Positions 1 through 16,300 of a DNA stretch of 64,000 nucleotides are shown here, piece after piece. Location of the stretch: NCBI GenBank assembly GCA_949361645.1, contig OX442420.1:1-64000 (forward strand). The letters run 5' to 3'. The stretch's first letter is position 1. Each line of letters starts with the position of its first letter. The notes under the pieces were generated by a model, which did not search any database, was not told the origin of the DNA, and saw only the letters and a program-made list of their open reading frames with translations. Source of the stretch: Spongilla lacustris. Taxonomy: Eukaryota > Porifera > Demospongiae > Spongillida > Spongillidae. Position numbers and translations under genes: made by a program.

Positions 1-1061
1 GGAACGAATTAGACAGAAAATATGCTTCTGTTCGAATGCAGTTTGCGTGTAGCCAACAGTGATGAGGTATAGCTGTTGTAGGGCGCTAGTATGCTGATGC
101 AATGTCTGTGGAGGTCCTGTGTTGATGGGTGTTGATATGCTGGTATGCTGATGCAGGTTCAAGGGGTGGTAGAGGCCTCTGGCAAGCTGTTGATGAGTGT
201 TGGATTTGCATGTGCATAATGGTCATGTAAGCATTCTAGGGGTCTTGCGCACGGTTACTCCACTCCCCCCCCCCCAAAAGCCGACAATGGTAGTGGTGTG
301 ATGTCTTAACACATGCAGGCTCCAAGTCAGAGGTACAAGAATGCGGCAGCCAGGTACTGAGAGATGAGGCAGACCAGCCACATGCAAGGAATCAAGTGGT
401 CCTGTTACTAATATCTTCTATTATGCTATTTTTTGGGCAGAGCAGTGTTTCACTATTTTTTTCCCTTGAGCTGGTGTGGGTCCATCACCTCAAAATTAGG
501 TCAAAATTAGATATAGATAGCTGGCCCCTGCTCCGTGTTGGTTGAACTATGTGTATGATGGCAGTGGTATGTAACAAGTTGTAAAGCTAGTTGGTAATGA
601 CAGTGATGTGCACAGCAGATGCAGCTATGTCATGGTGGGTTGGGTGAAGCGAGCATGATACAAGAGCACCAGGGGCTTGTGCCGCCCCTCCTCCCCTTTT
701 TTTTCCAGACGCCTCATTAAATATTCATGTATGTCTTTTGCGTACCGGTACGGTGCATGCAATTATAACCGCACGAAACAGTGCCGCGGTTAGCTACAGC
801 GCGGATACATGTATGGGAAGGGCCGATTATAAAATATGATTGTGACTATTTATGCAAACGTCCATATTGAAAAGAAATGATTGACGAATAGAACATTTAA
901 AAGCTGAGCTTTATTTTTTGGCAAAATTTTTAGTAGTTACATTTTGAAAGTGCGAACCGCGCTATAATTTACTCGTACCTTGGAAGTTGTTACAATGTGA
1001 AAAAAATATATACATTCACTTCGCTGTATTCCTTTTGCTAGCATTATAATTTCTATAACGT

Positions 1062-1089
1062 CCACCACCACCACCACCACCACCACCAA
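1062..1089. repeat. (CAC)n trinucleotide microsatellite
   Basis: About nine perfect CCA/CAC triplets in intergenic DNA. No gene overlaps it. Confidence 0.9.
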
Positions 1090-1154
1090 CTAATGTTGTT
1101 ACTTTGTACACGTATGAACGATATAGCTATTACTAGTATAGCCTCTAACTGTGC

Positions 1155-1155
<1 letters not shown>

Positions 1156-1186
<31 letters not shown>
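1156..1186. repeat. Poly-C tract of 31 bases
   Basis: Uninterrupted run of C, the longest of several G/C homopolymers in this window. It ends just before TTTCCTGGATCCGCCCCTGA. A similar motif, CCTGGATCGCCACTGA, follows a poly-G tract near 7080. This suggests a shared dispersed-repeat terminus. Confidence 0.85.
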
Positions 1187-1355
1187 TTTCCTGGATCCGC
1201 CCCTGAATATACAAGGTAAGTGTCATCACGTATCGGTAATGTAATACATCCGGCCGGTGCTGTGATGTAGGGTCTGGGCACCGAAACTATTCGACCAATA
1301 TGTAAGAGGTCATCGTACATTTCAAAATTTCTGGGCGTAGGTTCAATCAAGCTCA

Positions 1356-2411
1356 ATGGCACACAGCCGTGACGCAGCCACGTTAACCAACACTGAGGTC
1401 CCTGGCAGCATCAAGGTGCTCCCCGTGGTTCGCAATATTTGCGACGTCACACTCGACGCAAGCAGCTTGTCACCACGGGATTTCTTTCCCGGTGCACTGA
1501 TGGCGACGTTTGCGACCGTTGAACTTTGCCTCGAGGGAGCCGCTGTGAGGGGCGTAACCGCGGATGGCAGCGTGTGGACCATGGGCCATCGTTGCGCACC
1601 CAACTGTTTGCTGATCCAACGAAAGTTGGCTTGCGTTGAGGCCATTTCAGCCGGAGATCCTTTGTTTGTCAATGTTTCTTTGAATTTCACCAAGCTGCCT
1701 TCTTGCCAAGTCGCTGGTTTTGCTTGCGAAGCGCGGTGCTGTCATTCTGGCAGTGATCGTGGGATGTCGTCTGATGCTGCCCCAAAATTTACACCGCTCG
1801 ACCGTCTGCCCTGCCAGCGCATCATGCAGGGGTGGTCAGCGCTCAGCCCAGCACTCCAAGCAACGTACCTTCCGTTTGCCGACACGACCATTCGAGAGCA
1901 TTTGGGAGAGCGGGCACCAGTCGTTTGTCCTCACGACTGCAATGCCACAGTCCAATGGCAACCCGGCTTGGGGCACTGTACGGTGGCGAAAGATAAAATT
2001 TCGTCGGGAGCGGTTATTTTCGAGTGTTGCGGGACGGCCCTTCCATTCCCAACCATACACACGATCTGCACCAGCAGTGAGGAGAACACTCACATCCTGT
2101 TTCGGTGTGATGCACAATGCCTGGCCCACAGCTGCGCTCCCAACTGCCGCATTGAAGTGCAGTCGCTCGTGAGTTTTCTCGTTGTGGCCACGCGGGATAT
2201 TTTTCCCGGAGAAACCATCGCCTTCAATTACTTGACTACCGAATGGGACATGAATGCACCATTCGACTGCCGTTGCGCAGAGGCATCCGGTTCTCGCCAG
2301 GAAACGTGCTTTAGACGGATCAGAGGGTTTAAGCACCTTGCAGAAGATCAGAAATGCAAGCTGTTGCCGTTTTGCACTAAGGCGGTTAAGCACCTTTTTG
2401 AAACGAAATAA
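1356..2411 (+). CDS. Intronless SET-domain protein with two SET-C-like modules
   Basis: The protein has 351 residues in one exon and is probably a protein-lysine methyltransferase-like enzyme. Residues 257-264 read AHSCAPNC, followed by DIFPGETIAFNYLTTEWDM (281-299) and DCRC at 304-307. Together these are the SET substrate/AdoMet pocket, the pseudoknot tyrosine region and the post-SET cysteines. A second, more degenerate copy of the same pattern lies upstream: GHRCAPNC at 77-84 and CEARCC at 124-129, with nearly the same spacing (44-45 residues from the CAPNC cysteine to the next cysteine cluster). The N-terminal copy lacks the NH pair and the NY motif and may be catalytically dead. The start is the ATG in CTCAATGGC, the first in frame. 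Unlike its neighbours the gene has no intron and is GC-rich, which could mean retroposition or horizontal acquisition. The substrate cannot be told from sequence. Confidence 0.8.
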   Translation: MAHSRDAATLTNTEVPGSIKVLPVVRNICDVTLDASSLSPRDFFPGALMATFATVELCLEGAAVRGVTADGSVWTMGHRCAPNCLLIQRKLACVEAISAGDPLFVNVSLNFTKLPSCQVAGFACEARCCHSGSDRGMSSDAAPKFTPLDRLPCQRIMQGWSALSPALQATYLPFADTTIREHLGERAPVVCPHDCNATVQWQPGLGHCTVAKDKISSGAVIFECCGTALPFPTIHTICTSSEENTHILFRCDAQCLAHSCAPNCRIEVQSLVSFLVVATRDIFPGETIAFNYLTTEWDMNAPFDCRCAEASGSRQETCFRRIRGFKHLAEDQKCKLLPFCTKAVKHLFETK

Positions 2412-2880
2412 AAGCTGCGAATACGCAGAAATTGCTAGTTGCATGTGTGTAGTTTTGGTGCGCAGAAGGAAAAGGAAACGATAATGCTAGTGGGCGTGGC
2501 AGAAGGTCGGGTACCAAATCCGTGCAGTTTTTGTGTACATGTACAAGCATACTATGCAATCAGTGAATGGATTATACAATCGGATCAATGAATAAATGTC
2601 AATTAAGTATTGAGAATGTATTAATTGGGTGATAATTGCCTGCATTGAAACGCGCGATTGTACGCAGCATTCTGATTGGACCAGTGATAGTATCCCACCC
2701 TTATAAATAGAACACAGTGACATTATTTACGGTTCAAGTCAAACATGGCTAGCCGCCATCTCATTAAAAGTTCACCGATCAAAAATGCAAAACGAGTAGC
2801 TGTAATGCACATCTTGAAACCATTTCCAACTAGTAAAACTAGTTTGGTTTTTATTTTCACTTAAACGCATGTCCCAACGC
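2412..2880. other. 3' flank of SET gene, no gene seen
   Basis: AT-rich sequence downstream of the SET stop codon. Short ORFs here have no recognisable domain. Confidence 0.5.
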
Positions 2881-2954
2881 GTAGCGTGATTGTACACTTT
2901 GCCACGCGCATATTGTACTCTCCAAATGGCGCGAAAAATGCCTTTCAGTCTGAC

Positions 2955-5065
2955 CTTCGTATCTTTTTTTCCGCCCTTATAAGTGGTACAAAAAGACGCA
3001 AAAGTGGAACAATCAACCTTTTTCACGTAAGAATATGCGTTTTACTCGTGGTGCCGCAGTTCCTGCGACTCGCAGAAATCCATAATAACACACCATCCGC
3101 TTCATGAATAATGCGCACCACCTCAATCCTACCACAAATGCCGATTGGCGGTGCAAACTTCAAAAAGGAGTCAAAGCCAAGGGGAAACCAACAAAGCAAG
3201 AGCCTACATACCAGTGCAGGGCCTACATACCAGCAGTGCAGAGCCTACATACCAGTGCAGAGCCTACAGTGATAGTCTATAGCTATTGGTTGCATTTGAC
3301 ATCAGTGTCTCAACCAGACCAGGAGGAGATCCACCCACAATTGTTCTGCATATTGTGCCATAAGGCAATGCAGGTGGTGTAAAAGAACCAATACAAGTGC
3401 CAAGTGCAGCCATAAAACTGGTTCAGGATTCATAAGTACATGTGCAAAACATGATGTTATGTTGTAGGTATGTAAACCATTTTACAAGCCATAATGTACC
3501 ATTTCAAGTAATAGGATTGCAGGCTGCCTCAAAGTCAGTAGCTATGGTATGCACACCAAAAGGCATGATGGCTGTGATAGATGCACTTGCTCCACCTGCT
3601 ATTATCACCAAAGTACCTATGCCTTCTGTGTTAACATATTGTCAATGGTAGACACAGTTATGTGTCCAATTTATTTGGACTGCTACATCAACCAATACAG
3701 CTACCGTGCCATGCCTATGTTTGTGGCTGGTGTCTTAAGGAGTGGATTTGTGTCACTGTACGACTGAAGTGCCCCTGCTGCTACTCAGTCACCAGTCTTC
3801 AGCCCGCCGAGCTCAAACAGCATGTTCAGTTGCTTTGTGACATAGTGATGCATTGTGGGACAGATGTTGTCCCCAGCTTACAACACACCCCATTGCGGTC
3901 AGCACAACAAGCCACAGTTAATGATAGCAGCACAAGTTGTACATGAACGTCTTCAAAACAGCAGTACCTACAGGAGGAGCAGTAAGTACATACATGCAAT
4001 GTTACTATATATCAAACTAACACATGGTCTTTTTTTCCAGTATGTGGATGACACAGCCACGAGCAGCCATCAGCCAGCTCAGTAAATGCAGCAGGAAGCA
4101 TCGGGCTAATGAAATGAGTAGCACTAGGTGCAGAGAGCTCCACTGTCATATTTGAGACTGAACTGAAATCCTTGGACAGAACGGAAGAGCTTTTGCTGAA
4201 GTCTGCAGGGATCACCAAAGGCATAGGGCTGGCACTCAAGGCTGATTTGGGGTCGCCATAGAATGCTGAGAAGGTATTAACTCAGTACATATACAATAAC
4301 ACTGATCATGCTATTATTGGCCCCTCCCACAACCCTTTGTGATGCAATTGGTGCTCCTTTATGCAACTGCATATATGGATGGATTTGGATTTCACAGGCC
4401 ACTTACTCTTTCAGGTGGTTGAAGGAGGCAGGAGTTAGCCTTGGTACAGCAGGTTCTTTCAAATCACTAGTCGGTGATAACTTGGAGGTAGAATTGACTC
4501 CATTTTCAGTTTGCTGTTTCTGGAGGGGGAAAAGAGATCAAGGGTGGATTGGATTCGTTCCCACCATGCAAAGCCAGATGTGGGTTGATGACCAAGTCCA
4601 TGCACTCCCAGTTCAACCTTGCAGCTACGTATAAAACCACCCCCAATCCATTAGACAGGCTTACGTGCATTGTGAAGGAACACTACTTAAAGGTCTTTCC
4701 TCAAATTCAGAGTGCAACACTTCCTACTTAAGCTTACGTATACGTAGATGCAATATGCTCAATAACAGTAATACCATACTTATTCTCATGTGTCTTCACT
4801 AGACAGCACAGCCTAATGGAGTCAAGAGTGTTGGATGGTGGGCTAAAGAGTTAAAATGGCATCGCGATTCAAGTAAGCCAGGTTAAGCTAGGTAGGAGAG
4901 GTCAATGGCGTCAAACATCGCGGAAATATTGCAATATTCAAAACGCATACTGCATGAGCTAGGAATCGCGGCACCACGAGTTTTATTGAAAATCTAACAG
5001 CCAAAACTATCTCAGTTATATTATAAAAGTTTCAGGGTACTTCATAAGGGCGGAAAAAGTATCAG
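2955..5065. mobile_element. Decayed TIR element with broken RING-finger ORF
   Basis: Two diverged inverted arms bracket about 2 kb. The left arm (about 2955-3060) carries TTTTTTTCCGCCCTTAT and, about 75 bp inward, ACTCGTGGTGCCGC. The right arm (about 4960-5065), read in reverse complement, carries TTTTTCCGCCCTTAT and, at a very similar distance, ACTCGTGGTGCCGC. Conserved order and spacing make chance unlikely. The interior has short broken ORFs in several frames, including a RING-like cysteine/histidine pattern at about 3660-3810. I read it as a degraded DNA transposon with a lost transposase. The superfamily is unknown, and the arm limits and any target-site duplication are not resolved. Confidence 0.45.
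3658..3946 (+). pseudogene. Frameshifted RING-finger-like fragment
   Basis: One frame gives CPIYLDC near 3663-3683. A shifted frame then gives LPCHAYVCGWCLKEWI and LKCPCC. Read across the frameshift, the order C-x2-(C-like)...C-H...C-x2-C...C-x2-C resembles a C3HC4 RING finger. A single ORF does not contain the whole domain, so this copy looks broken unless an unseen small intron joins the parts. RING domains accompany transposases in some animal DNA transposons and the N-terminus of RAG1. No RAG1-like core is recognisable here, so function is not assigned. Confidence 0.4.
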
Positions 5066-6439
5066 AGCAATCTGTATCACCTGACCTCAAATAATACACA
5101 CAGAATTCGCGAGCGTATAACATAGTATCGACAGAATATAAGCGGCATTAACTCACATTGTTCAGAGCGCCAGACAATATAGAAGTAGGATCCGAAGTCA
5201 AAAGAAGAGTTCAAAACAGTCCTCGTGGTAAAAGGCCCATGTTGGTTGCTAAGGTCGTAATTAGGTCCGTTGCTATGAAAAAATTTCGTATCACGGGGCG
5301 TAGCCTTTTTGTCACAGGTTCAATGGGAATGAAACAGCCGTGACCGATGCAACACCAATTAACATGAATAGGGTGTTGAAGCCATACATGTATAATGGGG
5401 GAGTGTCGATCCTGATTACGGTCCTGTGAGAATTGATAGGAGTTCTCCAAACTACCACTATAGCGCAAGCCACGTCGATCTACGAGACCTAGGTCCTATT
5501 GCCCGCGGACAGTCCTAGTGGAGAGTACTGGATAGAGAAAGTGGTTGCTGCGGTAGCCTTGGAGGTCGCGAGCATACATTGCACACTTGTGGGTTTTGCG
5601 CATAACCAGTGATGCCGCGGTTCGCCCGTCAACCGTCAAGACCGTCAAACTAGGCGATACGGTTGGCTTGAACGCGTCCGTGACAGTCAGGAAAAGTGAC
5701 TAATTGAATAAGTTCGCGAAAGCACTTAACCGTCAGCATAACTGAGGCAAAGGTAGTCTCGTACCCGACCCAAATGTACGTAACGATGATCATCGCTTAC
5801 TGTCCCTCCTGTTGGAATCTGTATGCAGTTCTTCTTATTAGCATTTAGCATCTGGTGCATGCAGGACTTCACTAACTAGATGCGTTTCCTGTAGGGTGTG
5901 TAACCGGTTATCAGGTTATTCGGGTTATTCGGATATTCACAACCCGTTCGAATTGTAATTTAGCATTACTCGGAAAAATCGATTATTGGATTTGTTCTAT
6001 TCGAAATAACCGGTTTGTGCATCTCCATTCGGAGGTACTTGGGTATTCGTCGTCCGCATCGACAATTCGCCCATTCTTCGAATACATTTTTATGACGATA
6101 TCCGGATACGCGTTTACGATATTACATGTACGACAATTATTACTTCTAATTTGAAACGTAACGTAACGTCACTGTTGTTACTATTTATATATACGTGGGT
6201 ACATGTATAGAGCTCTTTCATCGCGTGATTTAATAGCATTCATCATCTAATTAGTCCGCCATATTTTGTGCCGTTTACTATGGAGAAGCAGAAGTATGGG
6301 CTTACGTTTGGTTTTGGTGTGTTACATTATAGTCAGAGTGCCGTCTAGTGACTAGACGTATACTATTGTGCTCAAACACAAAAATAAGATTTTTAAGACA
6401 TATGATTTTTTTACCTGTGCCCTCGGAGCGTGAGTAACT

Positions 6440-6810
6440 TATCAAAAAGTACCAAAAACCGAGCATAAGGCCCATACATTTCGATAGTAAACCGAGCACC
6501 AAGATGGAGGACATTACATTACTCTCAGCAACGGATCGAGGGGGGGAGGGGGGCACAACGGCCCCCTCCCCCCGAGGGTCCCGCCCCTACGCATACACGT
6601 ATGACTATGTGTACGCGAACATATGCAAACGCAGCGTACAGCTACGGCAGAAATGGCCTACACGTACGTCTACAAACATAATGATACCGGTATACACCCA
6701 AAAGCATGTTACATTAGCCGGCCGTTAAGCGTATGTTATTCAATTTTCCCTCTTGAGAACATATCGAAAAGTACCAAAAACCGAGCATAAGCCCATATAT
6801 TTCCGCGGAG
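6440..6810. repeat. Pair of direct repeats, about 45 bp each
   Basis: The block beginning AAGTACCAAAAACCGAGCAT occurs at about 6446-6487 and about 6768-6805, separated by about 320 bp. The copies differ by a few substitutions and a deletion. They may be the ends of a small element or a remnant of a tandem duplication. Confidence 0.6.
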
Positions 6811-6997
6811 GAAAATAAAGTAATTAACGCCCACGCGTCATGTGACCATATTGATAAACCATAAACCTTCAGTACATGTGCTATCAACGGCGATGCATCG
6901 GCGCATCGAACATATAGCGGCTGAGCTCTTGATCCTTCGCTCCCCAGCCTCGATCTGTAATTACATTTTAGTGCAGTTTTTACGTACTTTATGGGGA

Positions 6998-7016
6998 GGG
7001 GGGGGGGGGGGGGGGG
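6998..7016. repeat. Poly-G tract of 19 bases
   Basis: Uninterrupted G run. The downstream sequence includes AATTCCTGGATCGCCACTGA, similar to the sequence after the 1156 poly-C tract. Confidence 0.8.
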
Positions 7017-7297
7017 TCTACGCAAAAAGCGTTGGCTTCTGGGGGCTCCGGGTCAGGGGAGCTTGCAGCGCTCCCCCAATTCCTGGATCGCCACTGAAAC
7101 CACCGTATGTTTACTTGTAGTCTTACTTTTAAATTATTGTTTACAATTTCACATTAAATGTAAATGCTCATATTTAAAACTGCCAAAATAGAGCTGTAGC
7201 CTGACTAGCCACCTACATGTATGTCATAGCATGCTTTTAAAAAAGGGACAAATATTTATACCACACAATAACACGAAAACCATTTTAAAAATTCTAA

Positions 7298-9714
7298 TTA
7301 GCTCCCTGTGGTCAACTTCCTATACAGTTCACAAGATTTCCTTGGTCCTCCTACCAGAAGAATGCATGTTAGGTGGTAACGCACTGATGTACACACACAA
7401 CATGTACTTGTATAGAGCTGCTCATATCGACATTCTTCCCGATATTTAGAGACATAAGTGTTAAGGACTTCACTTTCCAGTTCAGCCAATCGTTGAGGAT
7501 TCTTCAGTTCATCAAGTGTAGACTTCTAAGCATAGAACCACTTACGAGTGGACCTCATACATTTCCAAGAAACTCACCACAACAAAATACGTAAGTTTGT
7601 ACTGATGTGTTTCCCTTTTCTCTGTGTATTGACTGCAAGCATATTGTGGGCCATCATTGTATGATTAACATTCAACCCTAACCCTAACAAATGTAACTAG
7701 ATTTTCAAAAAAGCTTGATGCTGCTCACAAAAGAGTCATACTACTGATCTGATGCCAGAAGGTAATCTTTAAAACAACTAAACAGTACAATCGGTACATT
7801 CCTGTGCTGCCCAATGGGCACATAAAAGCCACCCATACACCAACGCCAATGTTACTTAAACCTACTTAAACTTGGACAACACAACCTCAGTTTGACGAAC
7901 CTCATTTTCTAATTATACAACACCACAGGTACATACATGTCCCATTATTTTCAATGTCATCAAAATCCAATTATGCTTCAGTATTTTAGGCAGAACATGA
8001 GGTATCAAGGTCAGCTTCGTTACCATGGGCACATCTACAGTATACTACCAAGCCTCTAATACCTGATAACACACAACACATGCAACAATAGGTACCTGCT
8101 TTTTTCAAGTGCAAACATGGGAGAAGGTTGAAGAATCTGAGCAAAAAGTTGGCTAAGAAGAGTTACGGAGACAAGCAAGATGATTGGAGATAGTTGAAGG
8201 AGCTGGATCCATGGACTAGGCTAACCAGTGCAAGAGGTGACATGAATGCATCAATAGGCCACCATACACAATACCTCAGACGTGTTACCATGGTGACCAT
8301 TATGTCTATTACGATGATGGTGATGATGGTTGTGGGTGTGGTTATGCCTGTACATCTGATAATACTCTGCATCAGGCTGGTAAAATACAGCTACATATCA
8401 AGAGATCGTTATTATGACCTCATCACACGCTCCCCAATCCTTACAATTCCCACCACCGAAGAAAACTCTGAAAAGGTCCTCAGGAGAGATATCGGCCTCA
8501 AACCCTCGACTGTACTGGTGTGACATCCTTCTTGATGGATTGATTCCCTCTTCGCCATATTGGTCATACTGCTGCCGTTTTGTCTTGTCACTGAGAATTG
8601 CATAGGCGTTGCCAATGGCTGGGGTGGGGGGAGAGGGGATATGGTGGGGGGAGAGGGGATATGGTGGGGGGAGAGGGGATATGGTGGGGGGAGAGGGGAT
8701 ATGGTGGGGGAGAGGGGATATGGTGGGGGGAGAGGGGATATGGTGGGGGGAGAGGGGATATGGTGGGGGGAGAGGGGATATGGTGGGGGAGAGGGATATG
8801 GTGGGGGGAGAGGGGATATGGTGGGGGAGAGGGATATGGTGGGGGAGAGGGGATATGGTGGGGGGAGAGGGGATATGGTGGGGGGAGAGGGGATATGGTG
8901 GGGGAGAGGGGATATGGTGGGGGGAGAGGGGATATGGTGGGGGGAGAGGGGATATGGTGGGGGGAGAGGGGATATGGTGGGGGAGAGGGATATGGTGGGG
9001 GGAGAGGGGATATGGTGGGGGAGAGGGATATGGTGGGGGGAGAGGGGATATGGTGGGGGAGACGGGATATGGTGGGGGGAGAGGGGATATGGTGATTTCA
9101 TCTCTTTAATATCATAGCTCACAACCTTTGAAAGCTTCCTCAGCACGTGGGGCGTGGTTCTTATCAGGATGAAACTGAAGGGCGAGCTTTCTATACTGTT
9201 TCTTCAAGTCACTATCCGTGGCATCTCTGGAAACTCCGAGAATTTCGTAGAAGTCCTTGCAACTGAGGATCCTGAAAGCATTTAAAAAAAAAAAAAAAAA
9301 ACAATAACAATAGGCTTAAGTTCGATTGATTAAGTAGGCGCCGAGTTCCATTACCGCTCAACTGCCGCTTTCTGATCTGGTGTATACTCCTGCTCTGCTT
9401 TGGAACTGTCGCTATCGGCATTCTTGTGCGTGTGTGGTTTATTCTGCCGTTCGGGTGAGGGACTCGGGGGTGTCTTCGGCTGAGCCTCATCATCCAGGCT
9501 ACGTAAAAACTCTTTTATAGGGTAAATCAGACACGTGATGACTAATGGAAGTACAACCAAAAAGCTTACCATCGCACTCATCAGTACGACACATCTGCCG
9601 AGACTTCTCCGCGAGTCTCTTTGCCTTCACTTTATTTCCTTCAACAAAGGCCGCCCGAGCTAACTTCAGACATCTCAACGCCTCGTCTCGATTGACGCTC
9701 TCTCCTAGCGTCAT
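7298..9714 (-). CDS. DNAJB12: DNAJB12/DNAJB14-like ER membrane J-protein
   Basis: Exons (descending): 9714-9570, 9511-9355, 9271-9126, 8618-8445, 8390-8275, 8202-8096, 7632-7578, 7525-7408, 7350-7298. They total 1071 nt (356 residues) in continuous phase; the human relatives are about 375. The N-terminus begins [16 protein letters not shown], typical of the family's leading helix pair. The J domain starts near residue 103 ([15 protein letters not shown]) with the HPD motif at 135-137. A Gly/Phe- and His-rich linker follows (FFGGG, then an HHHHHRNRH stretch), then a hydrophobic segment at about 247-266 ([20 protein letters not shown]), then the C-terminal DUF1977-like region ([17 protein letters not shown]). 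Family role: Hsp70 co-chaperone anchored in the ER membrane with the J domain in the cytosol, acting in ER-associated degradation. Intron 3 carries a 20-bp minisatellite. DNAJB12 and DNAJB14 cannot be separated. Confidence 0.9.
8628..9093. repeat. 20-bp G-rich minisatellite in DNAJB12-like intron 3
   Basis: About 23 copies of GGGGATATGGTGGGGGGAGA with 18-19-bp variants. It fills most of intron 3 (9125-8619) and runs up to the 3' splice site, so the array's complement (C/T-rich) supplies the polypyrimidine tract. The plus strand has four or more G runs per two units, giving G-quadruplex potential. Long ORFs in all forward frames and one reverse frame across it are repeat artefacts. Confidence 0.95.
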
Positions 9715-10365
9715 TCCACAACGCTGCTGCTGTAACTTCCTTTATTTAAAATTTCACTCAATAGTCATTAATGGAAATAAATTATACGACCTATTTTATA
9801 ATTAGATCGCATGGACCGTTTAGTTTATTGCAGTGTATGGGATAACACACAACACAGGAAGAGGTACGTACGCTTAGGCCAAACTTGGTCCAGAGATGTT
9901 ATCTCTGCTTGGCCTGCCTCATCAGGGACCTTTACTCATGGGTTGGAATGTCTTTTTTTTTTAGTGTTGCAAACTCATTGGGGATAATATTATTTCCCCA
10001 TCGAACACCAAAGGGACCTCTTCTCAGAGCACGTGCTTCATCACATGGCACATGAATAGCTTAGTAGAAATAGTCTATAAATTGAACGTCTCTAAAAAAT
10101 AAAATAAAAATACACGAATAGCCACTCGAACTGGCTGTCCCAAGTCTTCAGCAATGTCAGGGCTATATGGAAGATTGAGCATTACCCTGGTCAGGGCCAA
10201 CGCTAGGGCTTTACTGGCTAGGTCGGCTTCATTTTTATAATGACTATAAGTGTAGGTTATAAGATACTACATATATTCAATTCACATCAAAATAATATTC
10301 ATTCAAATACAGAAGTGCAGAACTAAAAGCAATCATTTACTATAAAAAGCATTATTTAAAAATAT
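9715..10365. other. Spacer between DNAJB12-like start and PAPSS stop
   Basis: This contains the DNAJB12-like promoter side and the PAPSS 3' UTR side, both genes being on the minus strand. AT-rich, no further coding region seen. Confidence 0.5.
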
Positions 10366-15113
<4,748 letters not shown>

Positions 15114-16300
15114 CTAGATAGGTACTTGGATAAATCACGTAACTACCGTAAAATATTGTCTCCCAAAAATTGTGCCGTAATTTTTGACTGCCGGAGAGGA
15201 TTGATTTGTGGCGATCGATTGTTTGTGCTGGTTTCGAGTTCTGTTGTGCTTGCTATATTCTATAAAGGTAGCCCATGGCTTCTTTTAGCATTAGCTATTC
15301 GTTGTATACGGTGAAATGATTCGCAGTAGTAAGTTGTGGGCGTGTCAAAAAAGGGTATGGTTTGCTGGTTATAGAATTTTGTAGCGCATTGAATGGGTTC
15401 CATGAAATACATATGAAGGCATTAAGGACACCTAGTTGCATTACTCATTTAAGTATGAGGGCAATCAGACGATGCGCAGGGTGTTGTCTCGAAGCCTCCA
15501 CGAACGGCTTCATATGGTTTAAGGTACGCGATTATCGTGAAAGCTAATAGCTTTTATGACAGTGGGACGTCATACTTATTTGCCTTAATGTTACAAAGAT
15601 ATGTTTTTCACTTTTTTTTACGTGGGTAGAGAGTGTTAAAGAGGTGTTCTATATAAAACGCACCTTATCGTTGCCGTGGGTTCTTTAGTTAGATTATTTT
15701 CAGACTCTGCTGCTTATGTAGTAAAAGCGCCTTGCATATCTCGAGATTCTGATTTAGCGCAGTGCACTTATCAATCAAACCAATTTAATCAAAATTTGTC
15801 ATAGCAACATGCAATGTGAGCTTATTATTCGTTTTTTAATACTATGTTTATGAAATTCTATATTTTTATTCAACACTTCTGTGTGTACTTGCATGGATAA
15901 TGAAGACTGTTGCTGATGATTTGAAAAGAATTTTTTTTTACCATTTTAATAATTACATTTAATGAACGTAACTAACTGTAAGCACCCATGATACGAAAGG
16001 GGCTTGGTGTTTTTACATCCACACTAACATAGCATCCCAACGTTTTGAAAATACAAGAAGTATCATATAATTATTGAGCACTCTGCTGGAAGCAGTCTCA
16101 GCACTACACCTGCGATGGGCAATATGTCATAATGTCAAAATTTTACAAGGTGTTGGGCTGAAGTACAGGTGTTTCTCAATGAGCAGTTTATAGTGTCTGT
16201 TGACACAGCTGAAAATGTAGCTGTTCCTCTACCAGTTTTGAATACAGAGCTGGATAAATGTAATGTGCAATCCACCTTATGTTAAGAACTGATTAAACTT
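15114..16300. other. PAPSS 5' flank, no other gene seen
   Basis: Sequence upstream of the PAPSS start codon. AT-rich with no recognisable exon. Confidence 0.5.

Larger units (their letters stand above)
1..1355. other. Intergenic, no gene seen
   Basis: I see no convincing coding region. The stretch has a short degenerate repeat around GCTGATGC near 90-200, a (CAC)n microsatellite at 1062-1089 and a 31-base poly-C run at 1156-1186. The poly-C is followed by a CCTGGATC-type motif that recurs near another homopolymer at 7080, which suggests the end of a dispersed element. A reverse-strand ORF across the poly-C tract is low-complexity translation and is not a gene. Confidence 0.6.
5070..7297. other. 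Intergenic repeats, no gene seen
   Basis: No coding region is supported. Near-identical segments containing AAGTACCAAAAACCGAGCAT occur in the same orientation at about 6446 and 6768, each followed by a CCCATA..TT stretch. A 19-base poly-G run lies at 6998-7016. From about 5560 to 6120 the sequence is rich in TTCG and GGTTATTCGG motifs but shows no clear array. Confidence 0.5.

Noticed and set aside
1343..2444. Antisense and shifted ORFs of 116-202 codons over the SET gene
   Set aside because: They are shadows of the SET-domain frame with no recognisable domain.
7677..7690. CCCTAACCCTAA-like telomeric sequence
   Set aside because: Only about two repeats inside an intron of the DNAJB12-like gene, far too short for an interstitial telomere claim.
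8034..8066. Exon candidate GLVVYC for the DNAJB12-like C-terminal region
   Set aside because: It fits phase but leaves the next exon without a match. The exon at 7632-7578 (KLTYFVV) fits both phase and the family pattern better.
8412..9146. Long Gly/Trp-rich and Pro/Ser-rich ORFs on both strands
   Set aside because: They span the 20-bp minisatellite in DNAJB12-like intron 3. Only the ends of the reverse ORF coincide with real exons.
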